A stretch of DNA of 64,000 nt from Candidatus Accumulibacter cognatus (lineage in GTDB: Bacteria; Pseudomonadota; Gammaproteobacteria; Burkholderiales; Rhodocyclaceae), in NCBI GenBank assembly GCA_013414765.1, contig CP058708.1, positions 62,001-126,000 on the forward strand. Direction: 5' to 3'. Shown here one piece after another: positions 37,167 through 46,200 of this stretch. The position numbers and the translations under genes are program-made. A model generated the notes under the pieces. It saw nothing but the letters and a program-made list of their open reading frames with translations, was not told the origin of the DNA and searched no databases. Every line of letters begins with the position of its first letter. The first letter of the stretch is position 1.

Positions 37167-37979
37167 ATGCGGCATCCAACCATCACGGGATACATGGGGG
37201 CTGCGGACAAACAGCTCTTCTTCTGTTTTGACGCCCCACAGGGAGCCACGACACGCCCCTTCGGTTTCGTTCTCTGCCCGCCTTTCGGGCGCGAGTATGT
37301 CTCTACCCACCGCGTCTTTCGACAGTTCGCCAGCCGCTTGGCGCGAGCCGGCTTCCCGGTGCTGCGCTTCGACTACTTTGCAACGGGCGATTCTGCCGGC
37401 GAGGACAGCGAGGGCAGCCTGGAGCAATGGCTCGAGGACGTCGCTACCGCGGTGAATACCCTCCGCGACCATACGGCCGGCATGCCGGTCTGGCTTGCCG
37501 GCCTGCGTGTCGGTGCCAGTCTGGCTGCCCTGTATGCGGCACAGCACCAGGACGTCGCTGGCCTGATCCTGTGGGATGCAGTAGTGGACGGCAAGCGCTA
37601 CGTGGATAAACTGCACGAAGCGCACCAACAGCGCTTCCGCCAAACGACCGGGCAAGGTCAGCCCCTCCCGTCGACAGATGGAGTGCGCGAGATTTTCGGT
37701 GCCCTCCTTTCCCCCCGTCTGGCAAGTGGCCTGCGTGCCATCGACCTCGCCACCCTGCCGCGTGCCCCTGCTCTACAGATACTGCTGATGAGCAGCAGCC
37801 CGCAAGCCGACCCGGATGCGCTGGGCAACCGGCTCGCTGCGCTTGGCGCAAGCGTCGATCGGAAACACGTGCCGTGGCCCGAACTATGGGCCGAGGGTGC
37901 CGAAATGAACGACGTTCTGATGCCGCCGGCGCGCGTCCTGCAGGCCATGGTCGAATCGGCACAGGGAGAGCGGCGATGA
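37167..37979 (+). CDS. Alpha/beta-hydrolase-fold protein lacking the serine nucleophile
   Basis: A 270-residue serine-aminopeptidase-like (S33) fold. Landmarks are VLCPPFGREYVSTHRVFR (oxyanion region) and FPVLRFDYFATGDSAG. The nucleophile elbow reads LAGLRVGASLA, with Arg114 where a Ser or Cys is expected in GxSxG, so ordinary hydrolysis is doubtful. The ATG has GGGGGGAAGG upstream. The next hydrolase gene begins with a 4-base ATGA overlap, and a phosphopantetheinyl transferase follows, so all three form one operon. Paired hydrolases of this kind also occur with exosortase A/exopolysaccharide loci. Here a role with the adjacent NRPS-PKS, perhaps as an acyl carrier or structural partner, is inference. 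Confidence 0.75.
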   Translation: MRHPTITGYMGAADKQLFFCFDAPQGATTRPFGFVLCPPFGREYVSTHRVFRQFASRLARAGFPVLRFDYFATGDSAGEDSEGSLEQWLEDVATAVNTLRDHTAGMPVWLAGLRVGASLAALYAAQHQDVAGLILWDAVVDGKRYVDKLHEAHQQRFRQTTGQGQPLPSTDGVREIFGALLSPRLASGLRAIDLATLPRAPALQILLMSSSPQADPDALGNRLAALGASVDRKHVPWPELWAEGAEMNDVLMPPARVLQAMVESAQGERR

Positions 37980-38863
37980 ACGAGCGCGTTCTCCACTTTG
38001 GCGACAGCGACGGCCTGATCGGCATTCATACCCCCAGCGCCGCACCCGGCAAACGTCCCGGCATTGTGCTGGTGAACGCCGGGGTCGTTCATCGTGCCGG
38101 TCCCAATCGCCTGTACGTGAACATTGCCCGGCAACTCGCTGCCACCGGCTACCCGGTGCTGCGCTTCGACCTCTCGGGAATTGGTGACAGCCGCCCACGC
38201 AGTGACGCGCTGAGCTTCGAGAAGAGCGCCATCGCTGAAACCTCAGCAGCAATGGCCGCGCTCGGTGCCGAGAGCGACTGCAGCGGCTTCATCCTGTGCG
38301 GGATTTGCTCGGGGGCTGACATTTCGTTTCTCACCTGCCGCGACAACCCGGCGGTGCTGGGCGCGGTGCTGATCAACGGGCGCGGCCTGCATGGCGTCAC
38401 CGACGACTCTGGTGATGCGATTGATGCTGGCATCAACAGTACCCTGCGCGCCGGCGAATCGGCGCGCTACCTCTGGAAGCGCGCCCTCTTCAACCCGGCG
38501 AGCTGGCGCAAGCTGCTGAGCGGACAGAGCAATTCCATCGAGTTGCTGCGTGTCGTCGGCCGGCAATTCCTGCAACGCTTCATCGGCAGCGAGCAGGTCC
38601 CGGAAAATGCACCGGAACTGCGCGCCGCCTTCCACGGCATCCTCGACCGTGGCACCGCCCTGCTGATGGTGTACTCCGAAGATGACCCTGCCCTCCACTA
38701 CATGCAACTGATGCTGGGCAAGGAAATGGAGAAGATCGCCGGCTACCCGAACTTCGCCGAGATCCGCATGCCGGGAGCCGATCACACCTTCACCACGCGC
38801 CATCACCGCGACGAACTGATCGCCGCCCTGCGCCGTTGGGCCGATGCCCACTTCGCCGCCTGA
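37976..38863 (+). CDS. Alpha/beta hydrolase with a cysteine nucleophile
   Basis: A 295-residue alpha/beta hydrolase. The elbow FILCGICSGADI places Cys111 in the nucleophile position; the strand before it and PVLRFDLSGIGDS are typical, and a candidate catalytic His lies in PGADHTFTTRHH near the C-terminus. Cys in this position is known from exosortase-A-associated hydrolase 1 proteins. It overlaps the previous gene by 4 bases and the following PPTase gene by 20 bases. It could be the missing release enzyme (thioesterase or acyltransferase) for the NRPS-PKS line, which has no TE domain (inference). Confidence 0.78.
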   Translation: MNERVLHFGDSDGLIGIHTPSAAPGKRPGIVLVNAGVVHRAGPNRLYVNIARQLAATGYPVLRFDLSGIGDSRPRSDALSFEKSAIAETSAAMAALGAESDCSGFILCGICSGADISFLTCRDNPAVLGAVLINGRGLHGVTDDSGDAIDAGINSTLRAGESARYLWKRALFNPASWRKLLSGQSNSIELLRVVGRQFLQRFIGSEQVPENAPELRAAFHGILDRGTALLMVYSEDDPALHYMQLMLGKEMEKIAGYPNFAEIRMPGADHTFTTRHHRDELIAALRRWADAHFAA

Positions 38864-39632
38864 AACGCGCGCGCCGATCACTCCGGCACACATCGCCGAA
38901 CTGCTCGACAAGACGCCGGTCCCGCGACTGTCAGGAGACGACCTCCATCTCTGGCTGCTGCCTTTCCCGATTGGCCACGAAGCCCTGCGGCAAACGATCG
39001 AAAGGCTCCCCGATGCCGGCGAGCGTGCCAGCGCCGCCCGCCGGGTGTTCGCAGCAGACCGGTTGCGCCAGATGCACGCTCGCGGCCTGCTGCGATACCT
39101 GCTCGGACATTACCTCGCACGCGACCCGCAAGGCCTCGACTTCATCACCAACGACTACGGCAAACCAGCGTTGAGTACGGCCGACAGGTTGCAGTTCAAC
39201 GTTTCCCACTGCCAGGATCACATCCTCATCGGGCTGACCCTCCGGGTTCCGGTCGGCGTAGACCTTGAGCGCATCCGTCCCCTGCCAAACTGGTACGCGC
39301 TTGCCGCCCACTGTTGCAGCGCCCAAGAATTGAACTGGCTGGCCGGCAGGCCGGCAAACGACCAGGAGCGAGATTTCTTCCGCCTCTGGACCGCCAAGGA
39401 AGCCGTTCTCAAAGCCCTCGGTACAGGCCTCGCCAGCCCGCCCGAGCGGGTCACGATCAGTCTTCCCGATACCGACTCCGGCTTTGCCGGGGTGGCCGGC
39501 ACGAGTTCGCCCTGGACGCTCTTCTCCACCTGCCCCGACGCCGACCACACCATCGCTGCGGCTATCCGGACAGTCATCAACCGTCGGCAAATCCGTTGCT
39601 TCCACGTCGCCGGCAGGCACCTTGATCAGTAG
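38844..39632 (+). CDS. 4'-phosphopantetheinyl transferase, Sfp type
   Basis: A 262-residue PPTase that converts apo carrier proteins to holo forms using CoA. The signatures PVGVDLERIRPL and FFRLWTAKEAVLKALGTGL are the Mg2+- and CoA-binding motifs of the Sfp/AcpT-like group. Two domains of ~110 residues each are visible, as in Sfp. The coding sequence overlaps the Cys-hydrolase gene by 20 bases. It lies directly before an NRPS and a PKS that each end in a carrier protein domain, which makes those the likely clients. Confidence 0.92.
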   Translation: MPTSPPETRAPITPAHIAELLDKTPVPRLSGDDLHLWLLPFPIGHEALRQTIERLPDAGERASAARRVFAADRLRQMHARGLLRYLLGHYLARDPQGLDFITNDYGKPALSTADRLQFNVSHCQDHILIGLTLRVPVGVDLERIRPLPNWYALAAHCCSAQELNWLAGRPANDQERDFFRLWTAKEAVLKALGTGLASPPERVTISLPDTDSGFAGVAGTSSPWTLFSTCPDADHTIAAAIRTVINRRQIRCFHVAGRHLDQ

Positions 39633-39828
39633 CCGGAGTTGGCAGGAATCAATGAATTTGAAGTATCCACTTCAGTGAACTAATCTGTATAAGATGAGAT
39701 ATTTGATTCGATCTCCCTGCTGGCGGGTGCAATGCCAGCAAAAGGTCGAGCGTAGGGGCTGGCCGGAACGGCAGCAGCGGGCGGCAAGCCTATAAGAGCA
39801 AAACAATCTACAGGGTCAGGGAGTGATC

Positions 39829-42800
39829 ATGTCTTGCCAAGTGAACGATGCCGCCTGTTGGGAACAGGCCGCGCGGTTGCTACCCACACGTCATCATGAA
39901 TGCCCCATTCCTCGCCGGACGCCGGCCCAGGAACGAATCTGGTTCCTGGAGCAAGCCTATCCTGGCCACGCCCGCCTCCGCGTCGCCAGCGGCGCGCGCA
40001 TCGTCGGGCCTCTCTGCACACACGCCCTGCAGAACGCCATTGACCGGGTCTTCGCCCGTCACGACGTGCTCCGGAGCAGTTTCGGAGCACCACCACAAAC
40101 ACTCTCCGCCACCCGCCCTGAACTGACCGTCGACAGCCTCTCGGAAGCGCCCGGCAGCGCTGCCCAAGCACTTGCGTGCCAGCGCTGGATCGCCGTCAAC
40201 GCCGGCACGCCGCAGGATCTCGGCCAGCCGCCGCTGCTTCGGGCACACCTGCTGCGCCTCGCCGATACCGAGCACCTGCTGCTGCTGTGCGCCCACCGCT
40301 ACATCTGTGACGAGGAGGCCCTCGACCTGCTGCTTGGCGAGATCGCCAACAGCCTCGACGGCAGCCTGCCAGACGGCCCGTCGATACCGACCTTCGCCGA
40401 TTTCGTCGCCTGGCAAGAGGCGCAGCAGACCACCCTCCTCACCCACTGGAGAGAACGCCTTGTGGGCGCGACAGAAGTGCTTGAGCTGCCGACCGACCGT
40501 GCCCGTCCAGCGATCCAGGGCCACCAGGGCGCCAGCCTGCCGCTGCCGCTGCCAGGACCGCTCGTAGACCGTTTGCGCGCGCTCGCGGCAAGGCACGCGC
40601 TGGACCTGCCAGGGGTATTCCTGGCGGCCTTTGCCGCCCTGCTGCAGCGCTACAGTGGCCAGAACGACCTGGTGATCGGACTGCGCAGCAGCTACCGGGC
40701 GCAAGCACCCTTTTCCCGGCTTGTCGGCCCGCTCGACAACATCCTCGTGCTACGCCTGCCGATTTCGGCTGACGCCGGCACCGATACCCTGCTGCAGCGC
40801 TGTGGCGAAGCCCTCGCGGATGCCCGCGCACACGCCGGACTGCCCTTCGAGCGCCTCATCGAAGCCCTGCAGCCCAGCCGCACACTGGGTTACGCACCGA
40901 TCTGCCAGATGCTCTTCGACTACCGCACGGCGTCCGCCGCGACGCTGCCAGCCGGTGCCGTCACGCTGCACCCCTTCGCCGTCGATCTCGGCAGCGCCGA
41001 CCATGACCTGAGCCTGCGTGTCGACGATGATGGCGATCATCTCGTCGCCCGCCTGATCTATGATCCGGCATTGTTCGACGAAACCACCCTGCAGCGAATA
41101 GCTGGCCACTATCTGAACCTGCTCGACGATCTCGCCGCCGACACCCGCAAACCAGCGGCCACGCTGCACCTGCTTGGCGACAGCGAATGGCGGCAGCTTG
41201 TCGACGAGTGGAACGCCACCGACGGCGACTACCCGGCCGATTCGTCGCTAGCGCGCCTTTTCGAGATACAGGCAGATCGCAGTCCTGACGCGCCGGCCAT
41301 TCTCGGCGTCGACACGGGCCTGAGCTACCGGGAACTCGACCAACGTTCCAGCCAGCTTGCGCACCACCTGCGTCAGATCGGCGTCGGACATGAAACCCTG
41401 GTCGGCGTCTCGATGGAACGTTCCCCCGAGTTGTTCGTCTCCGTCCTGGCGATACTCAAGGCTGGTGGCTGCTACGTGCCGATCGACCCCGGCTACCCTC
41501 GTCAGCGCGTCTCCGCCATGCTCGAAGACAGCGCCGTCGCACTGCTTCTCACCAAGACACGCTGGCTGGCAGTACTGCCCCCCCACCACGCCGAGGTGCT
41601 GTGTCTCGACCGCGACTGGCCGGCAATCGCCCGCCAGGCATCCACTCGCCCGCTCAGCCCGGCTGGCGCCGCCAGCCTGTGCTACGTGGTGTTCACCTCG
41701 GGTTCGACCGGGCGACCAAAGGGCGTCCTGGTCGAGCAGCGCCAACTTCTCAACCGCCTGGCCTGGATGTGGCGGGAATATCCCTTCGTTGCCGGCGATG
41801 TCTCCGCCTGCAAGACTGCCCTCAACTTCGTCGATTCGCTGTGGGAACTGCTCGGCCCCTTGCTGCACGGCGTGCCGAGCGTGCTCATCCCGCAACAGGC
41901 GCTCCTCGACCCGCAGAACCTGGTCGCCCTGCTCGCCGAATACCGCGTCACCCGGATGATGCTGGTCCCGTCGCTGCTGCGCATGCTGCTCGACGCGCAC
42001 GAAGTGAGCAATGCTCCCAACCAGCTCGCCGCCCGCCTACCGCTGTTGCGCGAATGGTGCATCGGCGGCGAACCTCTCAGCACCGAACTCGCCCGGCGCT
42101 TCGCACGGGCACTGCCGGGACGACTGCTGCTCAACCTCTACGGCCTCTCGGAAGCCTTCGATGCCTGCTTCTTCGACGCCGGCCAGCTTGCCGACAGGGA
42201 TACCCTGGTACCGATCGGCCGCCCGCTGGCCAACGTTCAGGCCTATATCCTCGACGCCCACCGCCAACCGGTACCCGTCGGCGTCATTGGCGAACTCTAT
42301 GTAGGCGGCGCCGGACTCGCCCGCGGCTACCTCGGCAGCCCCGAATTGAGCACCGAGAAATTCATTCCCAACCCATTCCGCAAGGAAGCCGGCGCCCGCA
42401 TCTACCGCACCGGCGATCTGGCCCGCTACCGCGCCAACGGGCTCATCGATTATCTGGGCCGTAGCGACCATCAGGTCAAGATCCGCGGCTTCCGTATCGA
42501 AACCGACGACGTTGGCAGCGTCCTTTGCAGTCACCCGGACATCCTGGAAGCGGTGATCGTCGCCCGTCCCGACGCCCACGGCGAACTCGCCCTTGCCGCC
42601 TACTATGTTGCCCGCACAGCCAGCGCCCTGGCAGCCGGCACGCTGCAGCCCTGGCTGCGCGAACGCCTGCCCGAGTACATGGTGCCCAGCAGCTACACGG
42701 CGCTGGCCGCTTTGCCGCTGACACCCAGCGGCAAAGTCGACCGCCTGTCGCTGCCCGCGCCCGACAACCGTCCGCCAGCGCCGGCCGCGCCCTATCTGTC

Positions 42801-43137
42801 CCCGGACGACGCGACCGAGCAAGCCATTGCGGCCATCTGGCAGGCGGTGCTGATGGTCGAGCGAGTCGGCAGCACCGACAACTTCTTCGAACTGGGCGGC
42901 ACCTCGCTGCGCATGGTCGAGGTCAATCGCCGCTTGTGCGAGCACCTGCATCGCGCCATCCCGGTGCTGCAGATGTACCAGTACCCGACCGTACAGAGCC
43001 TGGCGCGCTCCCTCAACGCGGCAAGCGGCCTGTCGCCAGCCAGCCCGCCAGCCATCCAGGCCGGTCGGGACCGCGCCGTGCAACGCCGGGAAATGCAGAA
43101 TCGCCGCCAGACCGCCGGCAGACGATCGCCCTCCTGA
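39829..43137 (+). CDS. Nonribosomal peptide synthetase module C-A-T
   Basis: 1102 residues: condensation-like domain (about 20-440), adenylation (about 455-955) and thiolation (about 970-1045). The C domain starts PAQERIWFLEQAYPG but its HHxxxDG motif reads HRYICDE: the catalytic second His is Arg157. The A domain has FTSGSTGRPKGV and a C-terminal Lys (SGKVDR). At the pocket the usual Phe-Asp of the alpha-amino-acid code is F-V668-D669-S, like beta-alanine-type codes (V-D-W start). The carrier Ser is in LGGTSL (Ser1026). The C-terminal tail RDRAVQRREMQNRR may dock onto the PKS. The start ATG 39829 follows AGGGAG; a GTG 6 bases earlier is also possible. No TE or epimerase domain. Confidence 0.9.
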   Translation: MSCQVNDAACWEQAARLLPTRHHECPIPRRTPAQERIWFLEQAYPGHARLRVASGARIVGPLCTHALQNAIDRVFARHDVLRSSFGAPPQTLSATRPELTVDSLSEAPGSAAQALACQRWIAVNAGTPQDLGQPPLLRAHLLRLADTEHLLLLCAHRYICDEEALDLLLGEIANSLDGSLPDGPSIPTFADFVAWQEAQQTTLLTHWRERLVGATEVLELPTDRARPAIQGHQGASLPLPLPGPLVDRLRALAARHALDLPGVFLAAFAALLQRYSGQNDLVIGLRSSYRAQAPFSRLVGPLDNILVLRLPISADAGTDTLLQRCGEALADARAHAGLPFERLIEALQPSRTLGYAPICQMLFDYRTASAATLPAGAVTLHPFAVDLGSADHDLSLRVDDDGDHLVARLIYDPALFDETTLQRIAGHYLNLLDDLAADTRKPAATLHLLGDSEWRQLVDEWNATDGDYPADSSLARLFEIQADRSPDAPAILGVDTGLSYRELDQRSSQLAHHLRQIGVGHETLVGVSMERSPELFVSVLAILKAGGCYVPIDPGYPRQRVSAMLEDSAVALLLTKTRWLAVLPPHHAEVLCLDRDWPAIARQASTRPLSPAGAASLCYVVFTSGSTGRPKGVLVEQRQLLNRLAWMWREYPFVAGDVSACKTALNFVDSLWELLGPLLHGVPSVLIPQQALLDPQNLVALLAEYRVTRMMLVPSLLRMLLDAHEVSNAPNQLAARLPLLREWCIGGEPLSTELARRFARALPGRLLLNLYGLSEAFDACFFDAGQLADRDTLVPIGRPLANVQAYILDAHRQPVPVGVIGELYVGGAGLARGYLGSPELSTEKFIPNPFRKEAGARIYRTGDLARYRANGLIDYLGRSDHQVKIRGFRIETDDVGSVLCSHPDILEAVIVARPDAHGELALAAYYVARTASALAAGTLQPWLRERLPEYMVPSSYTALAALPLTPSGKVDRLSLPAPDNRPPAPAAPYLSPDDATEQAIAAIWQAVLMVERVGSTDNFFELGGTSLRMVEVNRRLCEHLHRAIPVLQMYQYPTVQSLARSLNAASGLSPASPPAIQAGRDRAVQRREMQNRRQTAGRRSPS

Positions 43138-43222
43138 GCCACGGCAGTCGCGCAGCCCCCTTGAAGCAGGACTCAAACCGGACCTTCGCATCCCAGCAGC
43201 CAGTCAGAACCGAGTCACGACC

Positions 43223-46200
43223 ATGAACCAGCCCGCTTCCATCCCCCACCCCAACGACATTGCAATCGTCGGCATGAGTTGCCGCTTTCCCGACGCCAAT
43301 GACGTTTCCGTTTTCTGGCGCAACCTGGAACAGGGCGTCGAATCGATCAGCTTCTTTTCCGAAGCCGAACTGCTCGCCGCAGGCGTCGACCCCGCTCTCC
43401 TCGCCGACCCGGCCTACGTTCGCGCCGGTGCGGTGATCAACGACATCGACTGCTTTGACGCTGCCTTTTTCGGCTACAGCCCGCGCGAGGCCAGCCTGAT
43501 CGAACCGCAGCAGCGGATCTTCCTCGAATGCGCCTGGGAAGCCCTCGAACGCGCCGGCTACACCCCCGCTTCGCATGGTCGTGCCATTGGCGTTTTCGCC
43601 GGCTCGGCGATGAACGGCTACCTGATCTACCACCTCGCCACCCGCCCGGACGTGGCGCCGTCGTTGTTCGACTTCCAGATCCAGATCGGCAACGACAAGG
43701 ACTACCTGACCACCCGCGTCTCCTACAAGCTCAACCTCACCGGCCCGAGCATCAACATCCAGTCCGCTTGCTCGACCTCGCTGGTAGCGGTGCATGTCGC
43801 CTGCCAGAGCCTGCTCAACGGCGAGTGCAATCTGGCGCTGGCCGGCGGCATCTCGGTAGCCATTCCGCACCGGATCGGCTACCTCTACCAGGAAGGCGGC
43901 GTCAATTCCGCCGACGGCCATTGCCGGGCCTTCGACGCTGCTGCCCGCGGCACGGTGCTCGGCAGCGGTGTCGGCGTCGTCGCGCTCAAGCGCCTCGCCG
44001 ATGCTCTCGCCGACGGCGACCACATCCACGCCGTGATCAAGGGCTCGGCGGTGAACAACGACGGCAATGCCAAGGTCGGCTACACCGCCCCCAGCGTCAG
44101 CGGCCAGGCGGCCGTGGTCACCGAAGCGCTGGCCATGGCCGGACTGACGGCCGACACCATCGGTTACATCGAAACGCACGGCACCGGCACGCCAATGGGC
44201 GACCCGATCGAGATACAAGCGCTCACCCAGGCCTTTCGCGAAAGCGGCACGCGCCAGGGTAACTGCGCGATTGGCTCGGTGAAGACCAACATCGGCCACA
44301 TGGACGTCGCCTCAGGCGTGGCCGGGCTGATCAAGACCGCGCTGATGCTCGAGCACCGGCGCATTCCCGCGTCGCTGCACTACCGCCGGCCGAACCCGGG
44401 AATCGACTTTGCCAGCAGCCCGTTCTACGTGAACAGCACGCTTGCCGAGTGGACACAGCCGGTCTGCCGCGCGGGTGTCAGTTCCTTCGGTCTCGGCGGA
44501 ACCAATGCGCACGTGGTACTCGAGGAGGCTCCCACGCGTGCCGCCGCCAGTGCGTCGCGCGCCTGGCAGTTGATCCTCCTGTCGGCACGCACGCCCGCTG
44601 CACTCGACCGCATGACTGAACGTCTTGCCGATCATCTGCGCACAGCTCCGGTGCAGCCCCTTGCCGACATCGCCTTCACCCTGCAGACCGGCCGCGAATG
44701 CTTCGCGCACCGGCGCATGCTGGTCTGCCGCGACCACGACGGACTCGCCCAGGCGCTACTCGCGGGCGACCGCCAGCGCGGTGCCGAAGCGGTCTGCGAA
44801 CGGCAGGATCGGCCCGTGGTATTCATGTTTCCCGGCCAGGGCGCCCAGTATCTGGGAATGGGGCGCGAGTTATACGACGCCGAGCCGCTGTTCCGCGCGG
44901 AAGTCGACCGCTGCGCCGAAATCCTGCTCCCCCAACTTGGCCAGGATCTGCGCCGCCTGATCTGGCCAGATCCCGAGGCCGGTGCGGCAGCGCTGCAGCA
45001 GACCTGGATCGTCCAGCCGGCGCTGTTTGTCATCGAATACGCACTGGCGCGCCTGTGGATCAGTTGGGGTGTCCGCCCGGTGGCGATGATCGGCCACAGC
45101 ATCGGCGAGTACGCCGCGCTCTGCCTGGCCGATGTGATGACCCTGGCCGATGCCCTCAAGCTGGTGGCCGCGCGCGGCCGCCTGATGCAGGAAATGCCGG
45201 CCGGCAGCATGCTCGCCGTCGACCTGCCGGAAAGTGCCCTCGTCGATCTCGAAGCCCGCGGCCTGGCACTGGCCGGGGTCAACGCACCCGACCGCTGCGT
45301 GCTTTCCGGACCGACTGAGGCCATCGCCGCCTGCCAGCAACAGCTCGACGCCAGCGGCCAGCAGAGCCGCCTGCTGCATACCTCGCACGCCTTCCATTCG
45401 GCCATGATGGACCCGATCCTCGAGCGTTTCACCGCCGTGGTTGCAACGATCCCGCTACAGGCGCCGCGCCTGCCGGTGGTCTCCAACCTCAGCGGCACCT
45501 GGCTCAGCGCCGCGCAGGCCTGCGACCCGGCGTATTACGCCAGACACCTGCGGCACACCGTGCGCTTTGCCGAGGGCATCGGCTGTGCCGCCGGCAACGG
45601 CGACCCGCTGTTTCTGGAAGTCGGTCCCGGCCGCACTCTCGGCACGCTCGCCCAGCAATGCATGGCAAACTCCGACGCCCAGGGCGCGCTATGGTCGATG
45701 CGCCACCCGCAGCAGCAGGAACCCGACCAGACGATGCTGCTCGCCACCCTCGGCAAACTCTGGCTGGCCGGCGCCAGCGTCGATTGGGCCGGCTTCCATG
45801 CCAATGAAACGCGTCGCCGCGTGCCCTTGCCGGGCTACCCCTTCGAACGTCAACGCCACTGGATCGAACCCGGTCGACGGGTAGTGCAGACTGCGGCAGA
45901 CGATCGCCCCTCAACACGGGCAACGCCCGGCAGGCGCCCTCTCGCCGACTGGTTCTACCTGCCTGCCTGGAAACAGTGTCCCCTCCCCGCCGGCAGCACG
46001 CCGGCCCGTGGACCGTGGCTGCTCTTCACCACCGGTGAAGGTTTCAGCGAACATCTCGCCGGACAACTACAAGCGGACGGACAGGCAGTGATCCGGGTTC
46101 TCCCCGGCACCCAGGCGGGCTGGAGTGGCGAGCGGCGCTACACCCTCGACCCGGCACGGCGCGCCGACTACGACAGCCTGCTGGCGGCATTGTCCAGCGC

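Noticed and set aside
39633-39828. AT-rich spacer before the NRPS gene with a TATAAG-like box
   Set aside because: A -35 partner at proper spacing is not visible, so I did not annotate a promoter, although one is likely here.
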